The notes: generated by a model not told the origin, from the sequence alone. Positions 31,873-42,575 are shown, numbered from the stretch's first letter. The stretch: DNA of 64,000 bases from Rhynchopus euleeides (GCA_963210315.1 OY723241.1:682001-746000), one strand, 5' to 3'. A program made the numbers and translations.

Positions 31873-33474
31873 GCCGAGGTGGGCTAGGGGAAGGGGCAGG
31901 AGATCCCCTTCACCCCTCACGCAAAAAGTCCGGCCGCCCGCCCGCTGTGTGCGTTGGCGTGGTGACTCTCCATGCAGGATGGCGGTAAGGGGAAGAGGTG
32001 TGTCCTGGGTGAGGTGGTGGTGGTTTTGAAGGGATGATGTCGGAGGGATTGGGGGTCTAAGCACAGGAAAGGCAAAAGTGTACTCGCAGGGGTGGGTGGG
32101 GGCTGGGGCTTCTATCGGAGTGTTTAGCTAAGGGAATCGGCAGGAGTTTGGAGCCAAGGCGGTGACCGGGTGTGTCTCCGGTTTGATTTGTTGACTTCTA
32201 CTTTCTTAGAATCCACAAACCTCTGAATTAGGTTACACTAACCCGCGCTCGCTTCGCCTCTCGCTTTTCGTTCTTCTTTTTTACCCTCCTTCCCTTAATA
32301 TGTCCCTCATGGCTCCGCTCCCCGCCAACCTCCAGGCGCTGTCGACGCAGCTGGAGGAGGGGGTGGCGGATGGCCACCGCTACAAGTACAACGCGCCCGG
32401 GCTTGTCAGCTCCCGTGGCAGCTGCTCTGGGGAAATCGGCATGGTGCCCCTTCAGGGCGCTGCACCGAAGGAAGGCGGTCGAGGAGCGCGACGCGAAGAT
32501 GTCCCAGCTCGAGCAGGAGCTGGCCGCGTTGCGGAGGGAGATGCGCGCAACCGCCGAGCTCAAGGACGAGGAGCTGGCGGCAGCTCGGAGGGAGAGGGCG
32601 CCGGCTCCCGCAACGAGTAGCAGCCAGCCGCTGGACACGGTGCGGGTGGACACGGGGAAGGCGGCTGAGGCTGCGCACACTTGTTTAGTTTCCGTTGGCA
32701 GCGCAGACAAAACACGGTGCCAATTGGCAATGCGTTTGCGAGATACTGGCCCATCCATCCTGACGCCACAAACCAGAGCAAGGCCGTCAGTGGATACCGC
32801 CACAAGACGCCACCCTGTAATGCGGCGCTTAACACACCACACCCTCTGCCACCTCCCTAGATGCGATGCAGGACACACACACACCCCATCGACACGGTGG
32901 GGGCCTTGGCTCAGAAGTGCAGAAAAGTGAGTTGCCGCACAGAGGAGGTGCTGCATTGACACAGCTTTCCACAGGAGGATCCTTGAAATCGGTAGTGGAC
33001 AGTAGCGGACAGGGCGGACATTTCCTTGTGGAAAAAGTGCCCGAAAAAAAAATTCGAAAAGGTCCCCCTTACAGAATTCGCCTTTTTTCAAAAAATCGGA
33101 AAATTTCGGACCGCAATTTGTACCCAAGAAAGTGCCGAATTTTCGGACTTGGTCCGATTTGAACGATTTCCGTGCCTCTTGCAACCCCCATGAGGGGGGG
33201 CTGCTGTTTCGGGTTCTTCCGGTGGTACATGCTGGGGTGTCAGGACAGGGAATCCTGCTCGCTGTACCCGGTGATCCCTGACGCAGCCAGGAAGTGGAGA
33301 GCCTTGGAACCCTGGTTGAGGCCTGTAACACCCGGCCTTCCTGCCACTTCTGGCATTGTGGAGTGGAGGTGGATATGGAGAAGGTTCTCTCTCCGTCCGG
33401 TCGAGCACAACCGTCCTCTCCAGCCAGGGGCCATCTACTTTCCAAACAAGGGCCAGGAACATGCTCAAACAAAC
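31873..33474. other. Intergenic region
   Basis: The promoter side of the large gene. It contains a plus-strand coiled-coil frame at 32300-32680, listed separately. 32700-33474 holds A-rich stretches (33040-33130) and nothing recognised. Confidence 0.45.
32300..32680 (+). pseudogene. Possible plus-strand coiled-coil gene fragment with a frame break
   Basis: From an ATG at 32300 one frame reads as protein (ANLQALSTQLEEGVADG...). At about 32400-32440 the protein-like reading moves to another frame, where it becomes a charged coiled coil (ERDAKMSQLEQELAALRREM) ending near 32680. A frame-shifted gene remnant, or a gene with a very short intron, would explain this. It has no recognised family. It would be the only host gene on the plus strand, which lowers confidence. 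Confidence 0.3.
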
Positions 33475-33823
33475 TACCGTATACGTAAATATTTTGGAAC
33501 GTAAATATTATGGAACGTAATTATTATGGAACGTAAATATTATGGAACGCTGGTGGGTTGGCGTTCCAGATTTTTTTCGTTCCATAATATTTACAGGGCT
33601 TTCTGCGACTCGGGGACTTGGACCAGGTGATCGGACGGCATACAGAGTCCCTGACGGGACCTACTCGTGCACTTTTCGTGCGATTCCTGAGGCAAACCAT
33701 CCTCACCACCGAGTCCCCAACTGGCCCTGTAAATATTTTGGAACGTAAATATTATGGAACGGACCGGGCAAAAATGGGCCCGTTCCATAATATTTACGTT
33801 CCATAATATTTACGTATACGGTA
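33475..33823. mobile_element. 349-bp inverted-repeat MITE built of 17-bp units
   Basis: Inverted terminal repeats of about 43 bp start TACCGTATACGTAAATATT at both ends with one mismatch, and TA at each edge fits a two-base target duplication. About nine copies of a GTAAATATTWTGGAAC unit, in both orientations, lie at the ends and inside (33484, 33501, 33518, 33535, 33575, 33727, 33744, 33782, 33798). A second, inner inverted pair ending in TTTACAGGGC/GCCCTGTAAA (about 33582-33598 and 33723-33735) suggests a nested or rearranged element. No coding capacity. Confidence 0.75.
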
Positions 33824-34000
33824 ATTGATCAGAAAATCTGGCTAGCCGTGGAATCATTGAGCAAAATTTGGGGAGTGATTGGTGCCCCATTGCTGCATAT
33901 GACATGTCCATTTTTGACGATTTTTGGGCAGAATTTGGTGCGTGGGACCTTTCGATTTTCATGAATTTTTCGGAATTTCGTGGGGACCGGTACCCCATTT

Positions 34001-34200
34001 NNNNNNNNNNNNNNNNNNNNNNNNNNNNNNNNNNNNNNNNNNNNNNNNNNNNNNNNNNNNNNNNNNNNNNNNNNNNNNNNNNNNNNNNNNNNNNNNNNNN
34101 NNNNNNNNNNNNNNNNNNNNNNNNNNNNNNNNNNNNNNNNNNNNNNNNNNNNNNNNNNNNNNNNNNNNNNNNNNNNNNNNNNNNNNNNNNNNNNNNNNNN
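34001..34200. other. Assembly gap (200 N)
   Basis: Exactly 200 undetermined bases, so the true length is unknown. The AT-rich sequence just left of it (33830-34000) differs from its surroundings and may be another repeat that broke the assembly. Confidence 0.99.
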
Positions 34201-34564
34201 AGCCCAAATGAGCGTAGATTTTGCCCCTATAAAATGCCCTGTGGCTGATGGTTTGGCAAAAAAAAACATTGCGGGGAGGGGCGGGTGTTTGCAGAAAGGC
34301 CTTGGGGAGGGGTATGCATGCTGCATCCTGCAACTCGCCTCCGCTTGCGCCACCCACCCGCCCAGCAGCCCTGCTGCTTTCGCGGCGCACCCATCCCCCC
34401 CCCCCCCCCCCACCCTTCCCCCGAGGCACCTGGCTGGCACAACCCACCCACCCACCCCCCCTGCTCCCCTCTCTCGGCATCGCTAACCCACCAGCCTGAC
34501 GCACGAGACTACCAGGCGGCACACCGCCTGGCCCTCCCCGCCCCACCCCCGGCGGAGAAGGGCA

Positions 34565-36079
34565 TCACGGCGGCGCGATGTGGATAATCTGGTTGTGCGT
34601 CATCGCCACGCTCCCCCCAGGGTCGGGGTATTCCAGCGTATGCTTCCACAGGGTGCGGTAGTTGCTGATGTCGACAAACAGACACTTCGCAATCTTCTTC
34701 GTCCTCCAGAAGGCGGTATCCCCAAAGCCGCTCTGCGCCATCACCATGGCACCCGACATCCCGAGAATATAGTTGTTCAGCAGAGTAAGACGATACTTCG
34801 ACACCTTCTGGGTCGCCGTGTCGAAAACCTTATACTTATCGGGGCGGAGGTTATGAAGCTCGCTGGAGTCGGTGTGGTTAAACTGCTCGCCTGGCGTGAG
34901 GAAGACGCGTTTCCCATACCTCTCCTTTACGAGGCCGAGAAACTTCGGCGCATCCGTTGTGATAAAGAGATGCGCATCTTTAAACCTCTCCTCGGCAAAC
35001 AGGGCATCAAGCTCCGACCAGAAGTGCGGAAATGCGGCAGGATGTGTCCTCCACTTCTCGGGCACCTGCAGCCCCACCGCCCACGGCCCGCTGACACGGA
35101 CCTGCATCCCTATGAAGCTCTTCCTCTCCCCCACTGTCTCAGCGATCATCCCACGCGCCTCCTTATTAGGCGTGAACAGCAAATCAAACATACAGGCGTA
35201 GTAACACGATATGTTGCACCGCCCCACCCCCATCTCCTCCATGCCCTGCCGCAGCTTCGCCTCCCCGAAGGCGTATGGGGTCACGTCAAATGAGTTGCTC
35301 TGAACCCTCACGCTGGCGCCAGGGGGGGTCCGCGACAGGACCTTCATATAGTGCTTATGCTTGTTGAGCCGCATCAAGGACAGGTCGACCGGGATGGCGT
35401 CCGCCTCTGCCTCTGCGATGCCCCAGTCGAGGTAGGCAGAGTCGTAGAAGACGGAGTAGGGCGCGGGGAAGGGGGAGTAGAGGCGGAAATCGCGGCTGCT
35501 CGCCATGGCGAGGAAGAGGGATGTGGTTACCCCGCGCAGCCTGTCCCCTGTGCCCCCGCAGAACCTCCGCTTGTGGGGCTCGCAGGAGTAGACGAAGCGG
35601 CCCCTACCATGGGGAGAAGCGGAGGCGGACCGCCCGGCGTTGTGCGCCGCGACGTAACGCCTGACGAACGCCTCAAACTTTTGATTTATCTTGCAGCTCT
35701 GTGGGAGCCCATCCCTCTCCAAGTCGAACACGGGAGGCACGGATGCCGGGTGGATGCCTCCTGTGGAAGGCATGGGGTCACGCTCTGAATCTGCCGACAC
35801 CTCGTGGAGGGGATGGGATGGCCCGCCCTTATCCCCTACACCACCGCCGGGTTGCGCAAGGTGTAGGTCGGTGGCTGAGGTGGTGTGTCCCCCTGAGGTG
35901 TGTGATTCTTCTTCAGCATGCTGCTGCTGATGATGTTGCTGCTGCTTCTGCTGCATCGCCTGCGGCATCGCCCCTCCCGGAGAGGAGAAGAAGCTCGAAG
36001 TGTGCCCCATCTGGAACAGGATCATCCCGCACACAGCAACCGTCGCGACACCCACGCTGGTTTGAAGGGGGGGAGGCAT
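34565..36079 (-). CDS. Type II membrane glycosyltransferase, fucosyltransferase-like
   Basis: Single exon, 504 residues, ATG at 36079. A short cytoplasmic start is followed by a membrane anchor (VGVATVAVCGMILF), then a Gln/His/Ser-rich stem. The luminal part has a CGGTGDRLRG motif near residue 178, like the G-x-GDR loop of GDP-fucose and related transferases. A late SGFGDTAFWR segment near residue 453 resembles the Ser-Gly-Phe donor-binding end of these enzymes. Luminal cysteines (SCEPHKRRFCGG, RCNISCYYAC) are spaced for disulfides. A Golgi sugar-transfer role is inferred. The exact family (fucosyltransferase or another GT-B enzyme) is uncertain. Confidence 0.65.
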   Translation of the reverse strand: MPPPLQTSVGVATVAVCGMILFQMGHTSSFFSSPGGAMPQAMQQKQQQHHQQQHAEEESHTSGGHTTSATDLHLAQPGGGVGDKGGPSHPLHEVSADSERDPMPSTGGIHPASVPPVFDLERDGLPQSCKINQKFEAFVRRYVAAHNAGRSASASPHGRGRFVYSCEPHKRRFCGGTGDRLRGVTTSLFLAMASSRDFRLYSPFPAPYSVFYDSAYLDWGIAEAEADAIPVDLSLMRLNKHKHYMKVLSRTPPGASVRVQSNSFDVTPYAFGEAKLRQGMEEMGVGRCNISCYYACMFDLLFTPNKEARGMIAETVGERKSFIGMQVRVSGPWAVGLQVPEKWRTHPAAFPHFWSELDALFAEERFKDAHLFITTDAPKFLGLVKERYGKRVFLTPGEQFNHTDSSELHNLRPDKYKVFDTATQKVSKYRLTLLNNYILGMSGAMVMAQSGFGDTAFWRTKKIAKCLFVDISNYRTLWKHTLEYPDPGGSVAMTHNQIIHIAPP

Positions 36080-37476
36080 GTTTTTTGGCTGCTGCTGCTG
36101 CTTGCTGATGCTCGATGCCCCTCTCTTATGCTAGATTTGTTAACGAGGGGGGGGAGGGGGTGCGGATGGACATCAATCTAATCAAAATGAAGAGGCGGGG
36201 GGAGGGAGGGATGGCGTCCTGTCTCTTGTGTGTAATCAAGAAGAGACGCGCCTGGCAGTGTGGCGGTGGGTGGGCTGTGGCAGAAGGTGGAATGCATTCC
36301 TTTTTCAAAGTCAGCTCGGCGGAGCCAACGCAGTTTTCTGACACACTTCAGTCGTTATTGATTGGTGGTGTGGGATTGCCTGCCGGGAGAACGGGCAAAC
36401 TCTGCTGGGGCCTCCATACACACCAGAGGACAACAAGAGGAGAGGGGTGGGCGGGGTGGGGGTTTGGTGAGCGGGGCGAGGGCGGGCAGGAAGGGAGGGG
36501 GGGGTGGGGGGAGAGGGGGTCACCTGGAGAGGCTATCCACCCCCACGGCCTTCGCATATGCAATATCTACCTTGCCACTCTGGAGAGGACAGCCAACCCA
36601 AGACACAGCGCCACGCAGGCAAAAGTGGGCTTGCTGTCGTGCTGAACGCTGTGCCACACAGACGCGGATACAATGTCTTCTGGGGTAAGAACGACTTCCC
36701 ACAATACGCTCCACTCCTGGCACATCTACGCGGGGAATATAGCGGGGGGGGGGGGTTGAAACAGCAATAGGGGTTTGGAGGCAGATGATGTCTGCGGTGC
36801 AGGCAACCACCGAGCATCCAACGACGCTGCGGGCTGCACCTGAGCCCCATAGAAAAAGCGGGGGTGGGTGGAAGGCTTTGCCCATTGTGTGGGGCAGCAC
36901 ACTTGGCAGTTTTTTTGTTGCAAGAACAGCTCTGCTAGCTTTTCGCACTTAAAAAAAACTCGTGGCAGCGTTTGGTATCCTGCACACCATGCAGGGGCAG
37001 GCACCGTGTTGGTACAAACAGAGAAATGTTTTTTTTTCGAGACACATCAGCAAAGATCCCCCACCCCCAAGGAAGCCAAAACATCAAAAATATTCTAGTC
37101 ACCCCCACACAAGTTGCATAGCTCAGCTTTTTTCCTTCCGCACGTCGACCCACACATCCCCCTTCAAACTTGGTTTGCCCCGCCCTCCCACACATCAATA
37201 CGATTGCGGCGGTGTGCAGCAGAGTGTCGCGCACGCCGAACACACCCCTGCCCTGCTGAGAGCTTTGGTGTGATCGCCGTGGTGCACTGTGTCCTCCTCC
37301 ACACACACACCACACCTCTGCAGGCAATGCTCGGGCTAGCGAGCGGGCCACCGAACAGCCGCGATATATCCGCGAAACGGAGCACGCCACACGAGAAAAA
37401 CCCAAACGCTGGCTGGCAAACTCCACCCCACCCCCCACCCACCCTCCCCATCCCCAGCCCCCCCCCTGCCCCGTCT
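36080..37476. other. Intergenic region
   Basis: No supported gene. Frames at 36115-36645 and 37114-38055 (plus) are low-complexity or run antisense to the GH30 gene. A-, T- and G-runs occur at 36740-36757, 36909-36917, 36949-36957 and 37030-37037. Confidence 0.5.
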
Positions 37477-40266
37477 CTACCGGCGCGACTTCTTCCTCCG
37501 CTCCTTCGGGGCTTGAATCGGGGGGTCGCTCTCCGACGAGGTTGCGGCCGACGCGACATCCGTGTCCTGCCGTTGGGATGTCGCCTTCTGCACCCTCCGA
37601 ACCTGCGACTCGCTGAGGCGCCCGACACCCCTGATGTGCACATCCAGCAGCAGCCCCGTTGGGTCGGACCCGGCGACATGCAGCTCTACGTTGTCCGTCT
37701 GCAGCCCTGCGGCATCGGCGATCAGCCGCTTCAGATGCTGCTCCATCTGATAGAAGGTGTTCCGCTCCACACCGCGTATGTTGAGCTGGAACGAAGGCCC
37801 ATCACTGTCGGGCGCCACAGACGCATCATCGGGATCGCTATCGCTCCCCTCGTCCAGCACAGGCGCGGAGTGGGCCTCGGATCGGGACCCCAGCACACCA
37901 CCTGGGTCACCCTGCCTCCCCGACCCACTGGCGACCTGCGACGAAGCGGAAGAGCTGGAGAAGCGCTTTCCTGCAGTCGCTCCACCGGAAGCCGCAGGCG
38001 CCGCAGCTGCAGGGTGGTCTTGCGGCTTCCGCGCGGGCCGCCTGCGTTCGTCTGAGCCATGCGCGGGCTTCGCCTTGCGCGATGATTCCCTCTTGGACGC
38101 AACGGAGGACTCGTGTGAGTCTTCCGAGCCCTTCTGCGGCTGCTGCGCGCCGCCTGTGTAGCGCGACACCGGCTTGCGGATGGTGGGGACGGAGGCCATG
38201 GGGGGCGGCAGGTCGTCAACCCAGTCGCCGGACCATGCGGCGGTGGTCTTCCGCTGCAGCTGTGCGGCGTTGAGGGCGGGGTTGATGGGCAGGTTCGAGA
38301 GGTCCGCCCCGTGGGACACCAGCATCCACAGCTGCTCCGGCTTGCCGGTGCGGATGTTGACCCTCACGGAGTTGCCGTACGCCTCCAGGACATGCCTGCT
38401 GTGCTGCACGGTAAGGTAGACGTTGCCGCTTGGCAGGCGCTCCAGCTCCCACACCTGCGACACGCGGCCCGCCCCTCGGGAATTCTGGTGGAGGGGGGAC
38501 TTCGGGGTGGTCGCCTCGTTCACAACGTCCAGCACGAACCCTGTGTGGCAGGCGGCGAGGGTCATGCCGCCCTGCGACCCGTTGAGCTGCCACAGCTGGT
38601 GGCTGTGCCCGGCAAGCCGCCCGATCCCCACGATGGCGCAGCGGTGGGGTGAGCCGTGCGACACCTCCAGGCAAAGGGGCAGGCCGTGCTCGCTCCCCGC
38701 CGCAACAAGGTAATACTGATCGCCATCCTCCACCATCTCCGCCACACAAGTCACCACAGACCGCTTCGGAACCTTCATGGCGCCGCCAAGGCGGAAGGTC
38801 CGATAGGGCGCCAGGTTGGTGCTGGCGGAGGTGATGAACCCGCTGAACCACGTGGCCCCCGGGAGGATGTCACCACACTCGCTGAGGCAGAGGTGCACCT
38901 CCTCGTCGACATGCCCAATGTTGACCGCCACGACCACGACACGCCCGTGCCCGATGTAGGCGGACACCATCAGCCCCTCCACCGACTCCCGCTCCACGAG
39001 GTCGTCAGACCGGTTCACATCAACCCTCATCATGCCAGGCCTGACGAACCGGCTGTAATGCCCCAACACATACAGCGTCTTGCTCACGGTGTACTCACCT
39101 GGGGCGGAGAAGCGGATAAGCCCGTCTGGGAAATCATCGGGGCTGAGCGCCAGCCAGTAGTGCCATGCCGATGCCCCCGCGACTGCGAGGTCACAGTGGA
39201 TTACCCGGGCAACCCAGAGAGCTGCGTCGATGCCGCTCCTGTCGTGCACGCCGTCGTCCCTCCCACCGGGGGACAGCGCCCGCTCCACCGCGTCGGGGAC
39301 GAACTTCTCCCCCACAGGGATGTAGATGGAGTACTCTGTCATCCAATACTGCGCGCCGTGGCGCACAGAGGGGCCCATCGCATCAGCGAGTGCCTCGCGT
39401 GAGCTGATCAGCCGATCCTCCTGCGGCCAGCAGGTGAAGTAGGAGTGGCCTGTGATGAGGAGAAGCTGCTCCGCGGGCACGACCCTCCCGTCTCCAAAGT
39501 ATGACCGGATAAAATCGGAGCACTTCTCATAGGCAGGGATGGGCTGCGTGAGGTAGTCTACGGTGCCCGCCTCAGGGACACCCACCTTGGGGCGTTGGGT
39601 TTTGAACTCCGTCTCGCGCTCCAGCGCGCGCATGACCCTGCCGACCTCCTCGTTGGTGTAGCTGCACCCCTCGACGTGTGAGTCGTCGCACTGCCAGTGG
39701 GGCTCGTGCACAGGGGACACCGCCGCAAAGTACACCCCGATGCGCTCGAAGTGTGCCATGATCTTGCAGAGGTACACCGCGAACTCCCGCGCACGGAACT
39801 CCTCGCCCACCTTGAGGTTGCACGCGTTGTCGTCGGGGAGGGTCTGCCTGTTGGCAGTGAGGGGTGCAGGCGGGGAGTGGGCAAACAGCACAAAGAAGGG
39901 GACATGGTAGCGGTGGGCGGCATGGATGAACCACCGCTGCCCCGGGCAACGGGAGAAGTCGTACGACGTGTCGTCTTCGATGCCCCGCTTCCGCCAGTCG
40001 TCCTGGAGGAAGGTGTCGGAGCTGCGCCAGTCGTCCGAATTTGCGACGGTCTTCCCTGCGCCCGCCAGGATGCGCCAGCAGCTGAGCCCGATGCCGTAGG
40101 GGCGCCCCTCCTCGTCCTGCGCGGTGTCGAACAGCAGCCGTGCTATCGCCTCCTTCTGCTCCGCGGGCCACCTCCCCACCACCTCCGTACACCATGCATC
40201 GCTGGCACCGAAGCTGTGTATCTTCTGCCTTTGTCGGCCCCCGAGAACTGTGATCTCGATACGCAT
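37477..40266 (-). CDS. GH30-family hydrolase with ricin-type beta-trefoil lectin module
   Basis: Single exon, 929 residues, ATG at 40266. Residues about 1-480 match GH30 glycoside hydrolases of the endo-galactanase type: QKIHSFGASDAW start, GIGLSCWR, FAHSPPAPLTANR, the acid/base region SPVHEPHWQ (Glu near 189) and the nucleophile region WMTEYSIY (Glu near 309). The acid/base site reads HEP where the family normally has NEP. Residues about 515-658 form a carbohydrate-binding beta-trefoil (QLWQL, SQVWEL and EQLWML repeats). A disordered Ser/Lys/Arg-rich linker and a small C-terminal domain (about 825-890) follow. No signal peptide is seen, so either the enzyme is intracellular or a 5' exon was missed. 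Likely action is on beta-linked galactan or glucan. The lectin part is a binding module, not a toxin. Confidence 0.8.
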   Translation of the reverse strand: MRIEITVLGGRQRQKIHSFGASDAWCTEVVGRWPAEQKEAIARLLFDTAQDEEGRPYGIGLSCWRILAGAGKTVANSDDWRSSDTFLQDDWRKRGIEDDTSYDFSRCPGQRWFIHAAHRYHVPFFVLFAHSPPAPLTANRQTLPDDNACNLKVGEEFRAREFAVYLCKIMAHFERIGVYFAAVSPVHEPHWQCDDSHVEGCSYTNEEVGRVMRALERETEFKTQRPKVGVPEAGTVDYLTQPIPAYEKCSDFIRSYFGDGRVVPAEQLLLITGHSYFTCWPQEDRLISSREALADAMGPSVRHGAQYWMTEYSIYIPVGEKFVPDAVERALSPGGRDDGVHDRSGIDAALWVARVIHCDLAVAGASAWHYWLALSPDDFPDGLIRFSAPGEYTVSKTLYVLGHYSRFVRPGMMRVDVNRSDDLVERESVEGLMVSAYIGHGRVVVVAVNIGHVDEEVHLCLSECGDILPGATWFSGFITSASTNLAPYRTFRLGGAMKVPKRSVVTCVAEMVEDGDQYYLVAAGSEHGLPLCLEVSHGSPHRCAIVGIGRLAGHSHQLWQLNGSQGGMTLAACHTGFVLDVVNEATTPKSPLHQNSRGAGRVSQVWELERLPSGNVYLTVQHSRHVLEAYGNSVRVNIRTGKPEQLWMLVSHGADLSNLPINPALNAAQLQRKTTAAWSGDWVDDLPPPMASVPTIRKPVSRYTGGAQQPQKGSEDSHESSVASKRESSRKAKPAHGSDERRRPARKPQDHPAAAAPAASGGATAGKRFSSSSASSQVASGSGRQGDPGGVLGSRSEAHSAPVLDEGSDSDPDDASVAPDSDGPSFQLNIRGVERNTFYQMEQHLKRLIADAAGLQTDNVELHVAGSDPTGLLLDVHIRGVGRLSESQVRRVQKATSQRQDTDVASAATSSESDPPIQAPKERRKKSRR

Positions 40267-40470
40267 CTCCTAAAGACCGTGTGTGGGAGCGATGCGCATG
40301 CTGCACGCCTGTTCCAGGGTGTGCGGTGTGTGACGTGCTGGGGGACACACACAGAAGCAACAACACCCACCCCACCCCACCCCACCCCTCACAGTGCAAG
40401 CGTGCCCAAGAGTCGACCCTCTGGCTGGCAAGGCAGGGGGAGGGTGCCGACACCATCACTCGCAGCCTTT
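40267..40470. other. Short intergenic spacer
   Basis: Holds CA- and CCCCA-rich simple sequence (40360-40390). It is the 5' side of the GH30 gene, and no gene is seen. Confidence 0.5.
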
Positions 40471-40759
40471 CTAACGGTCATCCAACCCGCACTCGCCGGC
40501 GGCTTGATCCGCTGCCTCCTTTGCCGCCGCATCCAGCAGCTCGCGGATATACTCCGCGACTCCGCTGGCGAGCTGCGCATCGCAGCCGCTCTGCCTGCGG
40601 GACAGCTGCCACCTCCGCATCCCCTCCTCCAGGTGCTGCGTGCACACACGCGCCGCAACCGCCATCCCCTCTGCCCCTGCCGCACCCGGTGCTCCCGGAG
40701 CACCCTCCATGACCCCGCCCCGCAGCACGGGGTGCACAGCCTGCCAGTTGACCAGATGG
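40471..40759 (-). CDS. 3' exon of an unknown small gene
   Basis: An open frame of about 95 codons ends at 40471. It begins after a good acceptor (pyrimidine tract then CAACAG, with exon start at 40759). It reads HLVNWQAVHPVL, then an Ala/Gly/Pro stretch, then an amphipathic helical end with charged residues (EYIRELLDAAAKEAADQ). No family is recognised. A 5' exon would lie between about 40850 and 41000, where a frame reading GDARKARVYARTDIHPCW is a candidate, but I cannot fix the donor. It may instead start at the ATG reading MEGAPGAPG. Confidence 0.4.
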
Positions 40760-41599
40760 CTGTTGGGCCGTTCACAGGAAAAGGCACGGGGTGTGGTGGG
40801 GCGGGGAGCGCGGGTGTGTGAAGAAAGCTGAAAAAAAGAGATTGGGTGGGCAGGGAGGGGGGCGAGGATCTCTCTGCTGCTGGCCAGTTCGCCTTGGTGA
40901 CCCCACCGCCTCCGCCACCACCCCCCCTCCCCCAGCACGGGTGTATGTCGGTGCGGGCGTACACCCTCGCTTTTCGAGCATCGCCAACCATCAGCCCAAC
41001 GTCACGGGAGAGCCGCTCTGATTCGTTCGGAGCAACTGTCACCGACACTCTCCTGTGGGTGGCTCCTGGGCCTCCTTGGGCTGGACACAGGTCGACGATC
41101 GAAAAAAAGGCAGCGAGCAACAAGGGCCCACTCAGGCGTGCACAGAGGTTGCCAGAAGGCGACCCGTATAGCCTCCCACCCACCCCACCCCACCCCAGCA
41201 GATCCCTGCAAGCCAGATATCCTCTAATAGTTGGGCCAACCCGTATCCTGCCTATTTATCTCTGGCCTCACTAATCACGAGCGGGGCCATGTATTTTTTT
41301 CGTTCAGTCCTATTCGTGGTCATTTACCCCCCCCCCCCCCTTTGGGTCGCCTGACCGGAAATTTTGGGAAAAGGGGGGTAATATAAGGGGGGGGGGGGGG
41401 GTAAATTACCATGTTCTGGGGTGGCCGGTTTTTTTGGTAGGCCATAGGGGGGTGAGAGGGCGCCCAGGGCCTGTGGGTGACCTACCCCGGCATCACCCAG
41501 GCCCTCGGGCACTTCCTTCGGCATGACTGGACCTGTCACATGCATGCGGTGGGGTGTGTGGTGCCTACCTCACAGCCAATTACCCTCCCCTGGTGGCAA

Positions 41600-41830
41600 A
41601 GAGGGGGTAAATTACCCCCCTTCTGACTGGGTAGTGGGGGTAACTGGGGGGTAATTTACCCCCCCTTCCAGGCAAAGGGGGGTATATGTGCCACCCCCTT
41701 TGCCCCGGGAGGGGGGGTAAATTACCCCCTGGCCCTCCCCAGTAAAGGGGGGGTAAATTGCCCCCGCCCTTACTGGGAGGTAATTTACCCCCTTCTCCGG
41801 TGGTGGGTAGGGGGATAAATTACCCCCCTC
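41600..41830. repeat. Palindrome array, left (GGGGTAAATTACCCC type)
   Basis: About six short palindromes in 230 bp, each a G-run, TAAATT or TAATTT, and a C-run (for example 41604-41620, 41646-41666, 41711-41728). They are spaced about 35-55 bp apart by unrelated C/T-rich linkers. Each could form a stem of six to eight bp. A matching array is at 44410-44640. Confidence 0.75.
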
Positions 41831-42107
41831 TCCAGTACATGGTGTGGCTGAACCCTAAAAAATGCTAAAAAAAAGGTAGTTTGAAGGTAGTTCTGGGGTA
41901 GTGAAAAATGGCCTGGGGTGCCAAAATTATTTCCTTCCTGTACGCAGCCCACAACCCAACCCAAGCCAACCCAGGTGTACATACAACTCTATACACCACT
42001 CACCTGATTTTGCCGGTGTTGGGCGGGATTGGTGGAGTTGGGCGGTGGGAGACGCTTTACATTGGAACCTCCCTGTGGGGGGGTAGTTTCCTGGTCCAGG
42101 GTGGAGC

Positions 42108-42575
42108 TACACGGTGGCCAGGATTCTGTGGGATATGAAAACGGGATATGCCGGTGGGATATCCCACGTCTCAAAGTGACATATCCCGCGTTTTGGAAAA
42201 ACCATATCCCGCCGGGTAGGGGGTCATATCCCCCCCGGGAGATGGGAGCATCTCCCGCGGGAGATGGGGTCATCTCCCGTGGGATATGGGGTCATCTCCC
42301 GCGGGATATGGGGTCATCTCCCGTGGGATATGGGGTCATCTCCCGCGGGATATGGGGTCATCTCCCGTGGGATATGGGGTCATCTCCCGTGGGACATGGA
42401 GTCATCTCCCCCCCGGGAGATGCCCACATCTCCCGCGGGAGATGCCCCCATCTCCCGGGGGGGAGATGACCCCCCACCCTGGCGGGATATCAAACCCGCG
42501 AGGGAGACCTCCCCCGCGGGATATCCCACCGGGATATCCCGTTTCCATATCCCACAAAATCCTGGCCACCGTGTA
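42108..42575. mobile_element. 468-bp MITE with ~57-bp inverted repeats
   Basis: Both ends read TACACGGTGGCCAGGATT inward and stay complementary for about 57 bp with three mismatches. TA at each edge fits a two-base target duplication. The interior is a 22-bp minisatellite (seven units, 42248-42401) and more palindromes of the GGGATATCCC and ATCTCCCGCGGGAGAT types, similar to sequences in the ends. It is nested in the 4.5-kb element. No coding capacity. Confidence 0.8.
42248..42401. repeat. 22-bp minisatellite, seven units
   Basis: Seven units of TCATCTCCCGYGGGATATGG plus GG. Cytosine and thymine alternate at the Y position between neighbouring units over most of the array, which suggests growth by duplication of unit pairs. 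It forms the core of the MITE at 42108-42575. Confidence 0.9.

Noticed and set aside
32228-33472. 414-codon minus-strand open frame
   Set aside because: No domain, irregular composition, and it overlaps a more protein-like plus-strand coiled-coil frame.
37477-40266. A ricin-type toxin
   Set aside because: Only the sugar-binding beta-trefoil is present, joined to a glycoside hydrolase. No ribosome-inactivating chain is present.
42248-42401. Regularly spaced repeats that might look like a CRISPR array
   Set aside because: The units are contiguous 22-mers without unique spacers, lie inside a MITE, and the genome is eukaryotic.
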